Source: Pyrenophora tritici-repentis (taxonomy: Eukaryota > Ascomycota > Dothideomycetes > Pleosporales > Pleosporaceae). Taken from it: a stretch of DNA of 64,000 nt. This document shows, one piece after another, positions 30,443 to 41,405 of this stretch. Each line of letters begins with the position of its first letter. Within the stretch, counting starts at the first letter, position 1. Both the position numbers and the translations under genes were made by a program. The stretch is from assembly GCF_003171515.1 (NCBI RefSeq), contig NC_089390.1, positions 2,418,001 through 2,482,000 of the forward strand, written 5' to 3'. The notes beneath the pieces are model-generated. The model made no database searches. It saw only the letters and a program-made list of their open reading frames with translations, and was not told the origin of the DNA.

Positions 30443-32064
30443 CTAAGCGCTTCTAATACGCCTTTGGACGCCGAATGCCTCCGGAACAGAAAGTAACGCG
30501 TGCGCGTTAGCTCCTCCGTATGTTAAGCTCGTCACACCTACTCTATCATCATGCGCCAACTTTAGTTGACTAAGCAGTGGCCGTAGTCTTCCCTCAAAGT
30601 TGCACATCGGGTTTGGCGCCCCCAGCTTTCCCATTGGCGGCACGAAACCGTTCGAAACGGCAATTGCCATCTTAATCAGACTCAGCATCCCGCTCGCTGC
30701 CTCAGTATTGCACCCGATGGCACAGTGAAGCCAACCTTGTCGACTGAGCCATCGGACCCTATTGCACAGCCCTCAATAATAGCATACACTGCTTCGTTTT
30801 CGCGCCGCGCCGCACTCAATGTCTTGATGACCACGGCAGCTACTGTATCGGCTGGTACTGATCCATCGGCGGCGGCATCAAGCGGACGATAGTAGCCAGA
30901 AGGACTGAAGACCTGGCCCGGCGCTGTCACGTAACCGCCCAACTTTGGACAATGGACAGTGACTCCACCAACAAGGGCGGCGGTACAAGTCTTTGCACGC
31001 AAAGCAGAGAGTGCTTGCTGTAGAGCAACCAACGAACTCGAGCATGCAGTGTTGAGCGTCGCATTGGGCCCCGTCAGGTTGAGCTTGTACGCCGTGAACG
31101 TTGAGATGGGCAGGCCGAGCAGTGTGCGATGGCGCGCCTGGAAGCTATCCGCAGGTGAAGGTGTGCCGGGTGCATCTTTGTGTGTGTTGTATGCCGCGCC
31201 GATGAAGACGCCGGTGGGGTTTGGTACGCTCTTGGTGATGGAGATGTTGGCGTCTGCAAGCGCTTGAGATGCAACAGAGAGGAACAGGAGTTTCCGGATT
31301 TCCTTAGTAACGAACAATCTTTCGACGGGGCGATAATTTTACCTGCGGATCTGTGAGGTTTGCCTCATCTGGCTTCATGTTTCATGCTTCAGCTTTGATC
31401 AGTGGCAGTTCGGGCAGTGAGCCGTAACGAGGTACAAAAATCTCATCTTCTGTCATGTCACCGGGCGGCAACGCCTCTTTGTGAGTCACAACTGCCGACC
31501 GGCTCTCCATAACAATCTTCCAGAAGCTATCGATATCGACGGCACCAGGAAAGTAGCCGGCAAGACCGACGATAGCGAACTTGTTGTGGTCGAGGTTCGA
31601 AGAATTGCAAAGAGACGTAGCAGCTGTGTGAATGTCTGAGTCGCTATCACTGTCGGAACTACTGTCAGAAAGAACATATATCTGCTTTGGCGTTCCTAGC
31701 TTGCTTGACAGAAATTCAGCTTGTTTAGTAATGGTAGGCGCCTCGGAGATGTCCAGTAAGCTCACTTTGCAGTTCGGGAAGTGATTTACGATACGCTTGT
31801 GAGGTTCTGTCAGAGTGATGCTGTGTCCCCCAACCTCAAAGAAGGACGTGTCAAAGTTTGGTGGACTGTTCAGCTGTAGAGTCTGCATCCACGAATTCCT
31901 GAGGACTGCCGAGACACCCGACTGGTCTTTCTTTGGGGGCATGCTGAATTGCCTATAGCGCACTGTATTGGTCTCAGGGGAGGATGTAAGTAGAACCCGT
32001 AGCTGTCTAACAACCGCTGCACGGTCTATCTTGCCGTTGGCGTTCATCGGCAGTGCCTGGACAG

Positions 32065-32193
32065 CAGAGTCCGCAACAATCAATCAGATCGGCATGATTG
32101 ACTCCTACCTAGGTTAGTGATTACTTGATTAGGAAAGTGCTATACTTAGATAGGAATCAATCATGCCGATCTAATTGATTGTTGCGGACTCTG
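32065..32193. mobile_element. hAT-type MITE, copy 3
   Basis: 129 bp, ends CAGAGTCCGCAACAATCAAT and complement, with long pairing arms. Perfect 8-bp duplication CTGGACAG at 32057-32064 and 32194-32201. It sits inside the adenylation-domain region of the NRPS-PKS relic, just upstream (in gene sense) of the A10 motif. Confidence 0.93.
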
Positions 32194-34866
32194 CTGGACA
32201 GCAAAAAAGCGAGCGGGAAGAGAGTAAGATGGCATGTCCAGAGCCAGTCTGCTACGAATGACTTCTCATGGAGCCGTCTCTGGTACAATGAAATCTACCA
32301 GCGAGTCTCCATGTACTAGTTTGCACTTCCGGGCTATGATCCAGAATGCTCTTCTCAATCTCTTGCAAGTCCATACGATAACCCTGTGGCTTGATCTCGC
32401 GGTTCTTCATGCGCCCGCCAATGTGCAATCTTTCATGCTCGTCCAAGAAACCCTTGTCGCTGATTCGATACATGGCAGTATCGTGACCATCCAGCTGGAT
32501 TGTACGAAAACGACTCTCGGTGAGCTCGGGCTGCCCCTTGTAACCGCAAGAAACCTGTGGGCCAACGATACAATTCTCTCCATGCTTCCCAATTGGAAGT
32601 GAATCGTCGCTATCTTCGGAACAGACTCGGAGGTCGAGTTTGGGAAAGGTTTGCCGATCGTAGATGGTAACGGAAGCCGAGGATCGCTGCGCTGATCTTC
32701 CGCGATAACTTCCACTGTCACAATAACGCTGGAATCATTAGCCAAATTAAAGAGCAATAAGATGGTTTGGGAGCATACGTTGTCTCTGTCGGACCGAAAG
32801 CGTGTAGGAACTGAGCTTTCTGTCTCCATCTGCCGAGCAGCCCAGCGGAAGAAGGCTCGCCTCCAACAGATATCATCCTCAATGAATCCAAGCTCCGTTC
32901 AACAGGAATCTTGGAAAGTACCGAGAGCGTTGTGTGAAAGAAATTAATCTTGTTCTTTTCGATGATAGTGGCGAGGTATTCCTCTGGGTGATCGACGAAG
33001 CAAAGGGTTGCGCCATACGAGAGCGTCACTACCCACTCCAGGACGGATGCATCGAATGCGAAAGTCGCAAATTGAAGAACTCGACTGCCTGGTCCAAGTT
33101 TCACAATGCTACGCGCAGTGCTCACATAAAGGCTTAAATTGGAGTGCTGTACCATGACCCCTTTTGGCTGCCCGGTTGAGCCGGATGTGAAGATGACTTT
33201 CGATCGTTAGCATCATCATATTGATTTTGATACATTTGAAGTTAATGTGGGCGAGATCGTCGTCTCTTTGAGCTATCTTCAGCAAAGTGACCGATTGTGT
33301 CGACAGCTCTCGCTCAACGGTGTCGAGGCTTACTACTGTGATGTCCAGGTTGGATAGAGTCTGCTGAATCTTGAAATCGTCGGTCACCAGAAATCGTGCT
33401 TCAGATATAGAGGCAATAGCAGCTTTGCGTCTGTCTGGTAGCTTCTTATCGAGCACAACGTAATATGCGCCCGCTTCGAGGATTCCAAGAAGCCATATAA
33501 CTGTGTTGAACACCCGAGAGATATGCAGCAATACTCCGTCGCCAGACGCAACCTTGTTTGCTGCGAGATAATTTGCAACCTGACTACTTCTGTTGGCTAG
33601 TTCGCGATATGTCATGGCCTCAGTGCGCTCTGCAGAAGACAAGGCAATGGCGTTGGGCTGTGCGGCTGCACGCTGCTTGATCCAAGTATGTACCCGGGAA
33701 CTGCTGATGGCTTCGACGTCCTGTAGAGATAGGCCATCGAAAATGCTGGCTACTTCGCGTTCCCCCAAAAATGGCAGATCGTGCAGTTTGAACTAACTGT
33801 TCTGTTGTGAAGACTTCATGGCGCTGAGAAATTCGCCCTGCAGTTTCGCCATAGTTTCGTCACCGAATACGTCCGGGTTCGCAATGACCTAGATATGTTA
33901 ATCGGCAAAAACAGCGACAAGGGGCATCGTAAGCTTACACTGAGAGAAACTCCATCTTCATGCTCTGGGAAGCAGAAGAAAGATCCCAAACCCCCTCAAC
34001 CGGGTAGATCGAGCATGTTTGTTAGCTAGCTTTGGTGAGAACGTCACAGCCAGCTTGGACTTGAGCTGAGACTCATTCATCTGTTTCCGGGCCTCTTCAA
34101 TCAAGCTGAGGAAAGGGTACATCTCATGTTTTTTGACATTGGAGAGGTTCTTTCCAAATGCCTTTCCAGCCTCGGCAAAGGTGGCATTGTTCTGCAGCAG
34201 GTGCGCAAGCGGGATCTTCACTGGCATCCATTGCTATGTCAGCTCCTATAACTTTGAGTATTTTTGTTATACGACCTACTGTATTGGCCATGTGAGAAAC
34301 ACATTTCTGGAATTCCTTGAGGCGTGCGCCAAATGCCACGAAAAGAGCCCGATCATGATGCGGCATAGGTTCCGCGTTACCGTCTGTGACCAAGGCGACT
34401 ATGGTCGAGGCAACCTGAAACCAGGACGTCTTATAAAGTCCACTCCACTTCTGTAGCCCCTAGTTGGAGAAAAATGCCCAGGTGTGCATACGGCGGTAAT
34501 CACCGTTATACTTTGCAGGAGGGGTAACGGACCACTAGAAAAGACTCGTGTACGCGATCTGCGATAGCCAATACTCTCTGGAGGCTTGCCCGCTTGTGCT
34601 TCTCAAGTAGGCATCCTAAAGGAGCTCTGTCAATGCGGTCATGATAGATTGAATAGTGCTCTGTACCTATTTCTGGACGTATTCACCGTATGAGAGGCCC
34701 AGTTCCTCAGTGGCTAGCTGCTCCGTGGGAGGCTCGAGAATACTGAGGATCTCCTTGGACAAAACACTCAAGCTGAAACCATCAGCTGCAATGTGGTGGC
34801 CAACGGCGAACAGCCCGAATGTACCTAGGTAGTATCGCAGTAGACAAGACGTCAACAACTGCATAT

Positions 34867-34994
34867 GAGAACTGCGTCGATTGTCCTACGGAGTAGATAC
34901 ACAAGGTTATATACATAAGATATACGTAAGCACATAACGGCAAAGGAGTGAAAGTGAAGGTTGTAGAACATCCGGCCAAGAAGCATCGGGCCGA
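34867..34994 (+). repeat. ~130-bp dispersed repeat, copy A
   Basis: Matches 37791-37925 along its length with many substitutions and small gaps. The best blocks are TTATATACATAAGATAT and GTGAAGGTTGTAGAA, identical in both. It lies in the condensation-domain part of the NRPS-PKS relic. No ends or target duplication could be fixed here. Confidence 0.7.
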
Positions 34995-35518
34995 TTCCAA
35001 GAAGGGTAGTCCTGAATGGCAACAGGTAGTACGGAGCTTTCCTGCCTCAAATCTGACGTTGTGCAATATGACCTAGCGGACCGGAAATTCCGAGGAGAGG
35101 TCGAAGCTGCGACGCAAAGAAGACGAGAGTTTGTCTTGTGAGTGAACTGCCATGAATGGTCTATTCGCAAGATCATTCCCGTCAAGGTGGAACGTCGTTC
35201 TTAGCATCGGGTGGGTTTTTCCCATGGTTTGAACGACTGCGGAGGGTGAAGCTGTTAGCTCAATTCTGCATTGACGATATCGTAGAACTTACCTTCCAGA
35301 AGGCGCTCTAGCGTCGGACTCAAGGAAGTTAGGTCGACTTCGAGCCTCAGGTAGTAGTGACAGGCATATGGTCTGACCAAGTAATCCAGCCAGAGCGCTT
35401 GCTGTACTTTTGGGAGGGAAATCACAGAGACGATATCGCTTGGTGAATCATGGCGACCATGGAGTTCTGAGCTGCTTGGGACACGACCGCTCAGGAAAGG
35501 CATAGGCTTGAGTGACAT

Positions 35519-37126
35519 GATGAAGGAGTCGTGCTGCGAAGGATCTGCTTGCTGGTGTTGCTCGGGATGGCGACCCTCCTCTTATACCTTTTAAACACTG
35601 TTTTTGAGACAGTATTGTTTCTCGGCGAACATGTTCCTTTAGGATTGGTCCTTCGGGGTTATAGATTAATGGCCTAGAAACATTGACTAGTACATACCCA
35701 TCCAGCAGCTTTCCATATCCAATGCAAAATAATTGGGATCTGCGGTTGTATTCATCCATTCTTTTCGATATCAACAACTCATTGATCCTAGATGGATGGC
35801 TTGATCTCCAAATGAGGTAAAAGCTGTAAAAGGTATCATATATGCCTGTATCTTACACATCTTACGTATCTCCTCAATCCTAAGGGTCCTTCACCGGGCG
35901 AACAGGATTAGATTGTTACTGTGCCGCCCGGTATATCTCAGATTGGCAATTTAGCAAGAAAGTCTTGAAGCAAGGACGTTGCATGCTGATGGGACTACTG
36001 AAAATTTCTTTTTCCATAGCCTGTGAAAGCCAGGAAGAAGCTCAGCAGACAACACTAAAAGCTGACGTTCACTTTAGTAAATGTCTATCATGTTGATGAT
36101 TCCTCCAGCAGATCGAGTGGCGCGAGGTGGTTTGAGTGGACGCGTTTTTGTCAATGTCCTCTTCTGGCAGAGTAGATTATGTAGTGATTGATGTCGTGGT
36201 CCCGACCCTTGACATTGTCAGAAACAACAGCTGGTGGACTTTTCGGTCCATCGACATCCATTTTCTCGGGAAGTACTAAGTACGGTACCCGCATGATAAT
36301 GAATCGCAATGGCACACGTTTAGTCCAGGATATTCTCGCGGGTCGATCTTGACCAGAGCTGCATAGGTATGAAGACTAGCACTCGTAATCAAGGAGAACC
36401 GCTGTACCACCTCTTACCGGTAATGGTAGGTTTAAGAACGCACCTGCCAGCTCAGTGCAGGGTTCATGTGATCAGGATAACCGTCGGAAATCAAAAAAGT
36501 GACAAGACTTCAACCTTGAATGTTCACATGCATGCACGTTGCGCTTTCTCGACGCATCAAGATCTCTTTGTGGAAAAGCAAAGGCACGTGGTCGAAGGAG
36601 TCGCCAAAAAGCTCACAGTCAGACGGTGTTTGTGTGCCGTGTGTTGGGGAGGTGTAGCCGGGAATAAAGTCATATGTCGACCCCTGCGCACTAACCCCGT
36701 TCACGGGCTATGGGACGGCCCTTCTTCGAACCGCTGCGGATATGTACGTAGCAGCGCCCGCCTAAACTCTTGAATCAGTCAAGCATTTTTCGCTCAGCAT
36801 GTTTGTTCGAAACGAGTCTGCATGACAGCGGTCCGCCCAATAGTGACCGGCACTGTCTTCCAAGGATTTGCCGCCGTCCGTAGAGTGCAGTTGCACAGCC
36901 AGGGGTGCCCTTCACGCACAGCAAAAGGGCGCAGTGTTCCTCGGGGAAGTGCGAGTGCACCCAGCTGCGAAGTTTAGCAGGGCCACTTTTTCATTAAAGG
37001 GCGTAGTGCTCGTTAGTGAAAAGCGTCTGCAGTTGCTCGCTCTCAGCCTCCATTCCAAGCTCAGGGTCCTTTGACTGTGTGTACCATCCATACCTTGCCA
37101 TAGATTGCAGTCTGCGACCATCCAAT
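35519..37126. other. region between the two relic genes
   Basis: This would have held the divergent promoters of the NRPS-PKS and MFS genes. It contains only short ORFs without recognisable similarity. No TIR found. Confidence 0.4.
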
Positions 37127-38741
37127 ATGCTTCTCCGGAAGCTACAGGCTCTGCCAGACCGCACGGCTGGGGGCAGCCCCTACTACATTCTAGCCGTTGT
37201 GTACGTATCAGTATCAAGTGCTTTGGCGTTTCACTAACACATGTTTTGCAGGTGCTCTGCCATGTTTCTTGATCTTGCAAACTTGAGCGCTATCACAATT
37301 GCACTTCCCACAATCCAGAAAGACTTCGGCATCAACGTCAGCGACCTTCAATGAATCATCTCCGCTTATGCTCTCACGTTCGGTGGGTTCCTTCTGCTAG
37401 GTGGTCGCGGAGGTGACGTATTTGGGTAAGACTTTATCAGAATTCCCGCTTTTCGCAAACTCAGCTAACGTGCATTCAAGACATCGTCGTGTTTTGCTGT
37501 TTGGCACGGTCTTCTTCGCCCTGTTCAACTTGGTTTGCGCTTTGTCCTCGACCTTCATAGGACTCGTTGTCGCCAAAGCGTTCCAGGGTATTGGGGCAGC
37601 GTTCACCATACCTTCAGCGCAGGCGCATATTGCCCTACACTTCACCGACCCAGCCAGGAAGGCGAAAGCCCTTGGAATCTGGAGCGCCGCAGGATCACTG
37701 GGGTTCATCATTGGACTCATCCTTGGCGGTGTCCTAACCGCATTCCTCGGCTGGCGATTCATATTCTATGTGGGCGTACAACAGAAAGGAGAGAACTGGT
37801 TGATTATTCTACTGAGTAGAGATGTGTGCTTATATACATAAGATATGCATGAGTACATGACGTAGATAGTAGAGTGGTGAAGGTTGTAGAAGATGCTAGA
37901 AGATCTGATAAGAGTATCGGGCTGACGCACGGACACCCAACTGTGTTGGCTGACATTCTACGTATCTGTGATTATCTCCGGCATCGTTATTCCCGCGGCG
38001 TATGTTCTTCTTCCACGAGTACGGTCACCTCGCGCTGCTACTCCGCCTCCTGTGGACGGGAGTAACACTAGCGAAAGCGCAGCGGCACCGAAGAAAGCGC
38101 TTCTTCAGTCCGTTCGCGAGCGCCTAGTTCGATTCGACGCCCTAGGCATCTCTCTTGGTATTCCTAGTATTCTCCTTCTTATCTATGCCCTTGCGTCTGA
38201 TCCAAGAATCTCACTGACGATATCGTGTTTTGTTCAATAGTTCATCGTCGGCTGGGCCCTTTCTATCCCCGGCATTCTCCTCTTCAGCTTCATTACTGAG
38301 CACAGTTCTTACTGGCGTTACAACTTCCCGGGCATGATCCTATACATTGCCGGTATTGGCGCTGTTTACATAACCGCCAACTTTGTCGTGGTCTCATCCG
38401 CGTTCAGGTCGGATCACGGCGCAGCTGCTGGTGTATTTAACGTCGCGCTTCAGGTCGGTGGTAGTGTGCTGGGCTTAGCCGTACTTATGGCAGTGGCGGA
38501 AGGCATCGAGAAGAAGTACGGCGACGCGAACCTTCCCCAGGGCGAGCTTAGTGGTATCGGGTATAAGAGCGTATACTACAGTTGTGTGATCTTGAGTGGT
38601 ATTGGGCTCTTTCTTAGCGTCTTCGCTATCCAGGTACCAGACAGCATGCGCGGGTCGCTTTGGAAGAAGCCTGAAGCAAGTGCCCCTACCGAAACCTCCT
38701 CGTCCTATGAGCTGCATCCGACCCAGTCACGACAGAGCTAG
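37127..38741 (+). pseudogene. relic of an MFS exporter (DHA2-type)
   Basis: Exons 37127..37200, 37252..37435 and 37481 onward are joined by normal 51- and 45-nt introns. Motifs include LDLANLSAITIALPTIQKDF in TM1, a GGRGGDVFGHRRV loop (motif A like) and AKAFQGIGAAFTIPSAQA in TM4. Breaks: TGA at 37352-37354 where the family has Trp; an insertion of about 183 bp (37772-37954) containing repeat copy B; a stop or degraded intron near 38238; and loss of several middle membrane segments, since the sequence passes from the TM6-8 area to the last helices. It is divergent from the NRPS-PKS relic and probably exported its product when the cluster worked (inference). Confidence 0.85.
37791..37925 (+). 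repeat. ~130-bp dispersed repeat, copy B
   Basis: Same orientation as copy A. The inserted DNA appears to run from 37772 to 37954, because ATTCTATGT (37763-37771) and ATTCTACGT (37955-37963) look like a 9-bp target duplication with one change, and the MFS reading resumes after it. Confidence 0.68.
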
Positions 38742-40368
38742 ACTTGGTCCATTACACAACTGGTTGACGCTACTCCATCGCAGAGCTTCCTCTGCAGGGG
38801 TAACGGAAGCTTCAAGTTGGAGTCAAGAAGAAGCAGAAGAAGTGATAGTATGTGTATAATGTAATATGAGATGGATTTTTCGAATGGGAACCCAATCCCC
38901 AGTAGGATCAAACGCACCGTGGTCACGATTGCTGCAGAGACAAACGTAACACAGGTAAGACCTGCTACCATGGCAGTGTGCGAAAGCATCAGGAGGCGAA
39001 ATGCGTTGAGTACTGTCGAGTGAGCACTAGGGCGGTAAGTCCGGATTACCCAGCGATCACTGTTGTGAATATCTTTGCCACATTGGCACGGGGATATAAG
39101 AAACTTGACACAGTGCTGAGATCTACCTGGACTTTCGACATCGTGCTGAAATCTACCCGAAATCTCGCGCTAGTGCCTGCTTCACGGTGCCCAGTTAAGT
39201 TTTTAATGATACCCCCGTGCTGGCACTAACTTAGCGCAGACGTGGGTCTTCGATCCTCCAGGGCTGACCATTGAATCCTTCCGTCACTGTGACATCACAC
39301 AAGCGAAACTTCATGTTGCGAACATCACCATCGCACATTCAAGTATTAGTTTCAATCAACTCAACGGCTTCAGGACGGCACCGAAATGTACAAATACCCG
39401 GATTCAGGCTTCACCGCACGACAATGCAGGGGTGCTGGAAGCTTAGGCGCTTACTCAGCCCTGGATGTACCTCCGTGTGGACATCAGACAGCCATGTCAC
39501 AGTAGACTATGGCGCTAGACACAGTGTCAGAGTGGCACGATGCGACCTATTAGCCAGATCTTTGCCAGAAAAGAACTTGGGAGTGAATCAACCGGTCGGC
39601 AGGGATAGACCGGGAGCACAGCAGCACCTACAATACGTCCCGCATCCACAAGATTATGACGGTTTCGTTGAGAACTTCGAGAGATCGCACCAATCTCGAT
39701 TTTTTTCCATGTTTGCTCGCGAAGAGTGCCCTATGTTCAATTGCCGCTCTAAAAGGGCATCGGTAACTACCTGCTGTATCTTAGCGTGTGCGGACCTTGG
39801 CGAGAACGGTGGCGTACCGAGCTTGGCATAAGAGACACCAAGAAGCTATAGCCAAGAGAGTTTAAGCATGAGAGGTTGATCAAGCTCGTAAAAATAACAG
39901 TCTAGGGAACAGAGTACAAGGTATCCAAGAAGCGTTGTTACTTAGTAAGTCATTCGGGGTCCGTCTGGAAGGCCAGGATGAGCGAAGCAGCGCCGTCTGC
40001 TTGCGGCGGGGTATGCAGAAGTTGCATAAGCAGCAACGATAATCCCATACTGATACAAAATACTGACAAGGTAGATCGAATTTGCTGTGCAGTGCCTTCT
40101 CAAGAATGTGCGCTCGAAGGTAAGCTTGAAAAGGTCGAGATTGCTGGCGTGTCTTTCATGGCTGTGGCCCGTGCGTTTGCTTATGGACAGGTCCAATCAC
40201 TCGTATGGCATACGCGTACGCCTACGTTTGAAGCGGCGGTAAAGAGCCCAACCCCTCATCCTGACTGCCCACCTTCATAACTGCCAGCAAAATCCAGTTT
40301 GTGGATTCAAGAGTCCAAATCCAAGCTCTCCTACTTGCATCCATACATTCTTATCCCGAGCACCAACA
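38742..40368. other. intergenic, nothing recognised
   Basis: ORFs at 39271-39831 (no ATG start) and 39978-40280 show no motif I trust. A short imprecise repeat around TGCTGAGATCTACC occurs near 39116-39155. Confidence 0.4.
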
Positions 40369-40989
40369 ATGCCATTCGACTTCGAAAAATATGATGAAAA
40401 ATGCTCTCAGATGTCACCAGAACAACTACAACTCGAATGGGAGCACTACACACGTCTCATCAGTGGCGCGGCCGCTTCAGCCACTCTCGGTGGATCGGCA
40501 CTGGTTTTCACTGCGGGCGTCAGTATAATTGGAGTTGCCATTGGGTCTGCAGGCTTCCATAACGCTCGAAAGAAGCGTCAAATCATCAAAAGACACCTCG
40601 CTCGTTACAGAGAGGCGCCTACAACGCGTAGGCGGGATGTGATGGGGTCGGCGGCTTTTAACGGCGCTGTGGGCATAACGACGCTCGGTTTGGGAACTCT
40701 GGGTGCTGAGAAAGTGTTGGAGTTAGGCATAGAACATGGAGTATTTGGCGGCGCGGCTGAGACGGGGGTGGCAGTCGCGACTGGAGTGGTAGTCAATGGA
40801 GTTAATACGGCTGCCGATGACACATACCATAAAGGCCTGAAGAAGAGAGCAGAGAAACGTGCGGGTCTAGCTATCGAGGAAAAACATAGTGACGGAAAGA
40901 AGACGAACAACGGAAAACGCAGGAAGGCTCGGAAGAAGCCACACGGGAGCTCAGTGAGCAGCTTGTCAATTGAAACGGTCAGTGTTTAA
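40369..40989 (+). CDS. hypothetical protein with Gly/Ala-rich membrane-like segments
   Basis: ATG at 40369 in good context (CACCAACAATGCC), 206 residues, no intron needed. After an acidic, helical N-terminus come two Gly/Ala-rich hydrophobic stretches (about 32-62 and 93-150) separated by a basic helix rich in Arg, Lys and His, then a strongly basic, Lys-rich tail. The hydrophobic parts could be membrane hairpins or a coiled glycine-zipper-like region. I do not recognise the family. It lies at the right edge of the transposon-rich block. Confidence 0.72.
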   Translation: MPFDFEKYDEKCSQMSPEQLQLEWEHYTRLISGAAASATLGGSALVFTAGVSIIGVAIGSAGFHNARKKRQIIKRHLARYREAPTTRRRDVMGSAAFNGAVGITTLGLGTLGAEKVLELGIEHGVFGGAAETGVAVATGVVVNGVNTAADDTYHKGLKKRAEKRAGLAIEEKHSDGKKTNNGKRRKARKKPHGSSVSSLSIETVSV

Positions 40990-41405
40990 GAGTCGAAGTT
41001 TCGCCGGAGATATGGATTGCTTGTACCCGGAAGAGATTGTACCAAGGAAGCTTAGGGACGAGCTACGTTGATTTAGATTCAGCGGCCAAGTCACGTATAC
41101 AGCAATCCTCTCCGTTTATCCGAGTCATGCTGCCACACTTGAGTGGTGCGGATATCTCTGCCGTACTGATTCGGTGCACATGGAGACCCCGGACTCGTTT
41201 GCCTAAAGCTCTACATCTTGGCCGATCTTTACCCACAATGACATCACGTGCAGTGTTTTGGTCGCAGAGGGTAATCCGTTTTATTTTCGAAGACGTCTTT
41301 TCTCAACATTACGTCGAAGTGAGCAAGAGCGATAACGACAACGACATGGGCCCTCTCAAACAGATGGAGCAGTTGCTCTCTACTCACAAAACACATTATT
41401 CGACC
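40990..41405. other. promoter region of membrane protein gene
   Basis: The downstream frame is open through here with an ATG at 41037, but the composition is unlike the protein that follows and the better start is 41406. Confidence 0.45.

Larger units (their letters stand above)
30443..35518 (-). pseudogene. relic of an NRPS-PKS hybrid (C-A-PCP-KS, TAS1-like layout)
   Basis: Read from 35518 downward: a condensation domain (ATG at 35518, HHIAADG motif near 34790), an adenylation domain (about 33770-32000, with A3-type SGSTG, FGPTET and the A10-type LPMNANGKIDR), a carrier domain with GGHS near 31830, and a ketosynthase with the active-site ACSSSL near 31040. The frame ends shortly after a C-terminal GGANAHAL motif. 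C-A-PCP-KS with a terminal KS is the known layout of tenuazonic acid synthetase TAS1; other hybrids continue with AT and further domains. Breaks: an in-frame TAG near 35072, frame changes within C, A and KS, a MITE at 32065-32193, a ~130-bp repeat at 34867-34994, and loss of the KS segment with the catalytic histidines. Some introns (for example near 32760) still look normal. Not functional. Confidence 0.85.

Noticed and set aside
36369..36773. 134-codon ORF between the two relic genes
   Set aside because: No similarity or domain pattern; probably chance in a decayed promoter region.
34867..37925. The shared ~130-bp repeat as an introner-like element
   Set aside because: It lies in opposite orientation relative to the two genes, and copy B has no acceptor at its end; insertion of a small mobile element fits better.
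39271..39831. 186-codon plus-strand ORF
   Set aside because: It has no ATG at its start, random-looking composition and no recognisable motif.
39978..40280. 100-codon ORF with several cysteines
   Set aside because: No signal peptide, poor start context, no promoter signal and no motif; likely chance.
41037..41405. N-terminal extension of the membrane protein to 41037
   Set aside because: The extension looks like non-coding sequence and the ATG at 41406 begins a more typical polar N-terminus.
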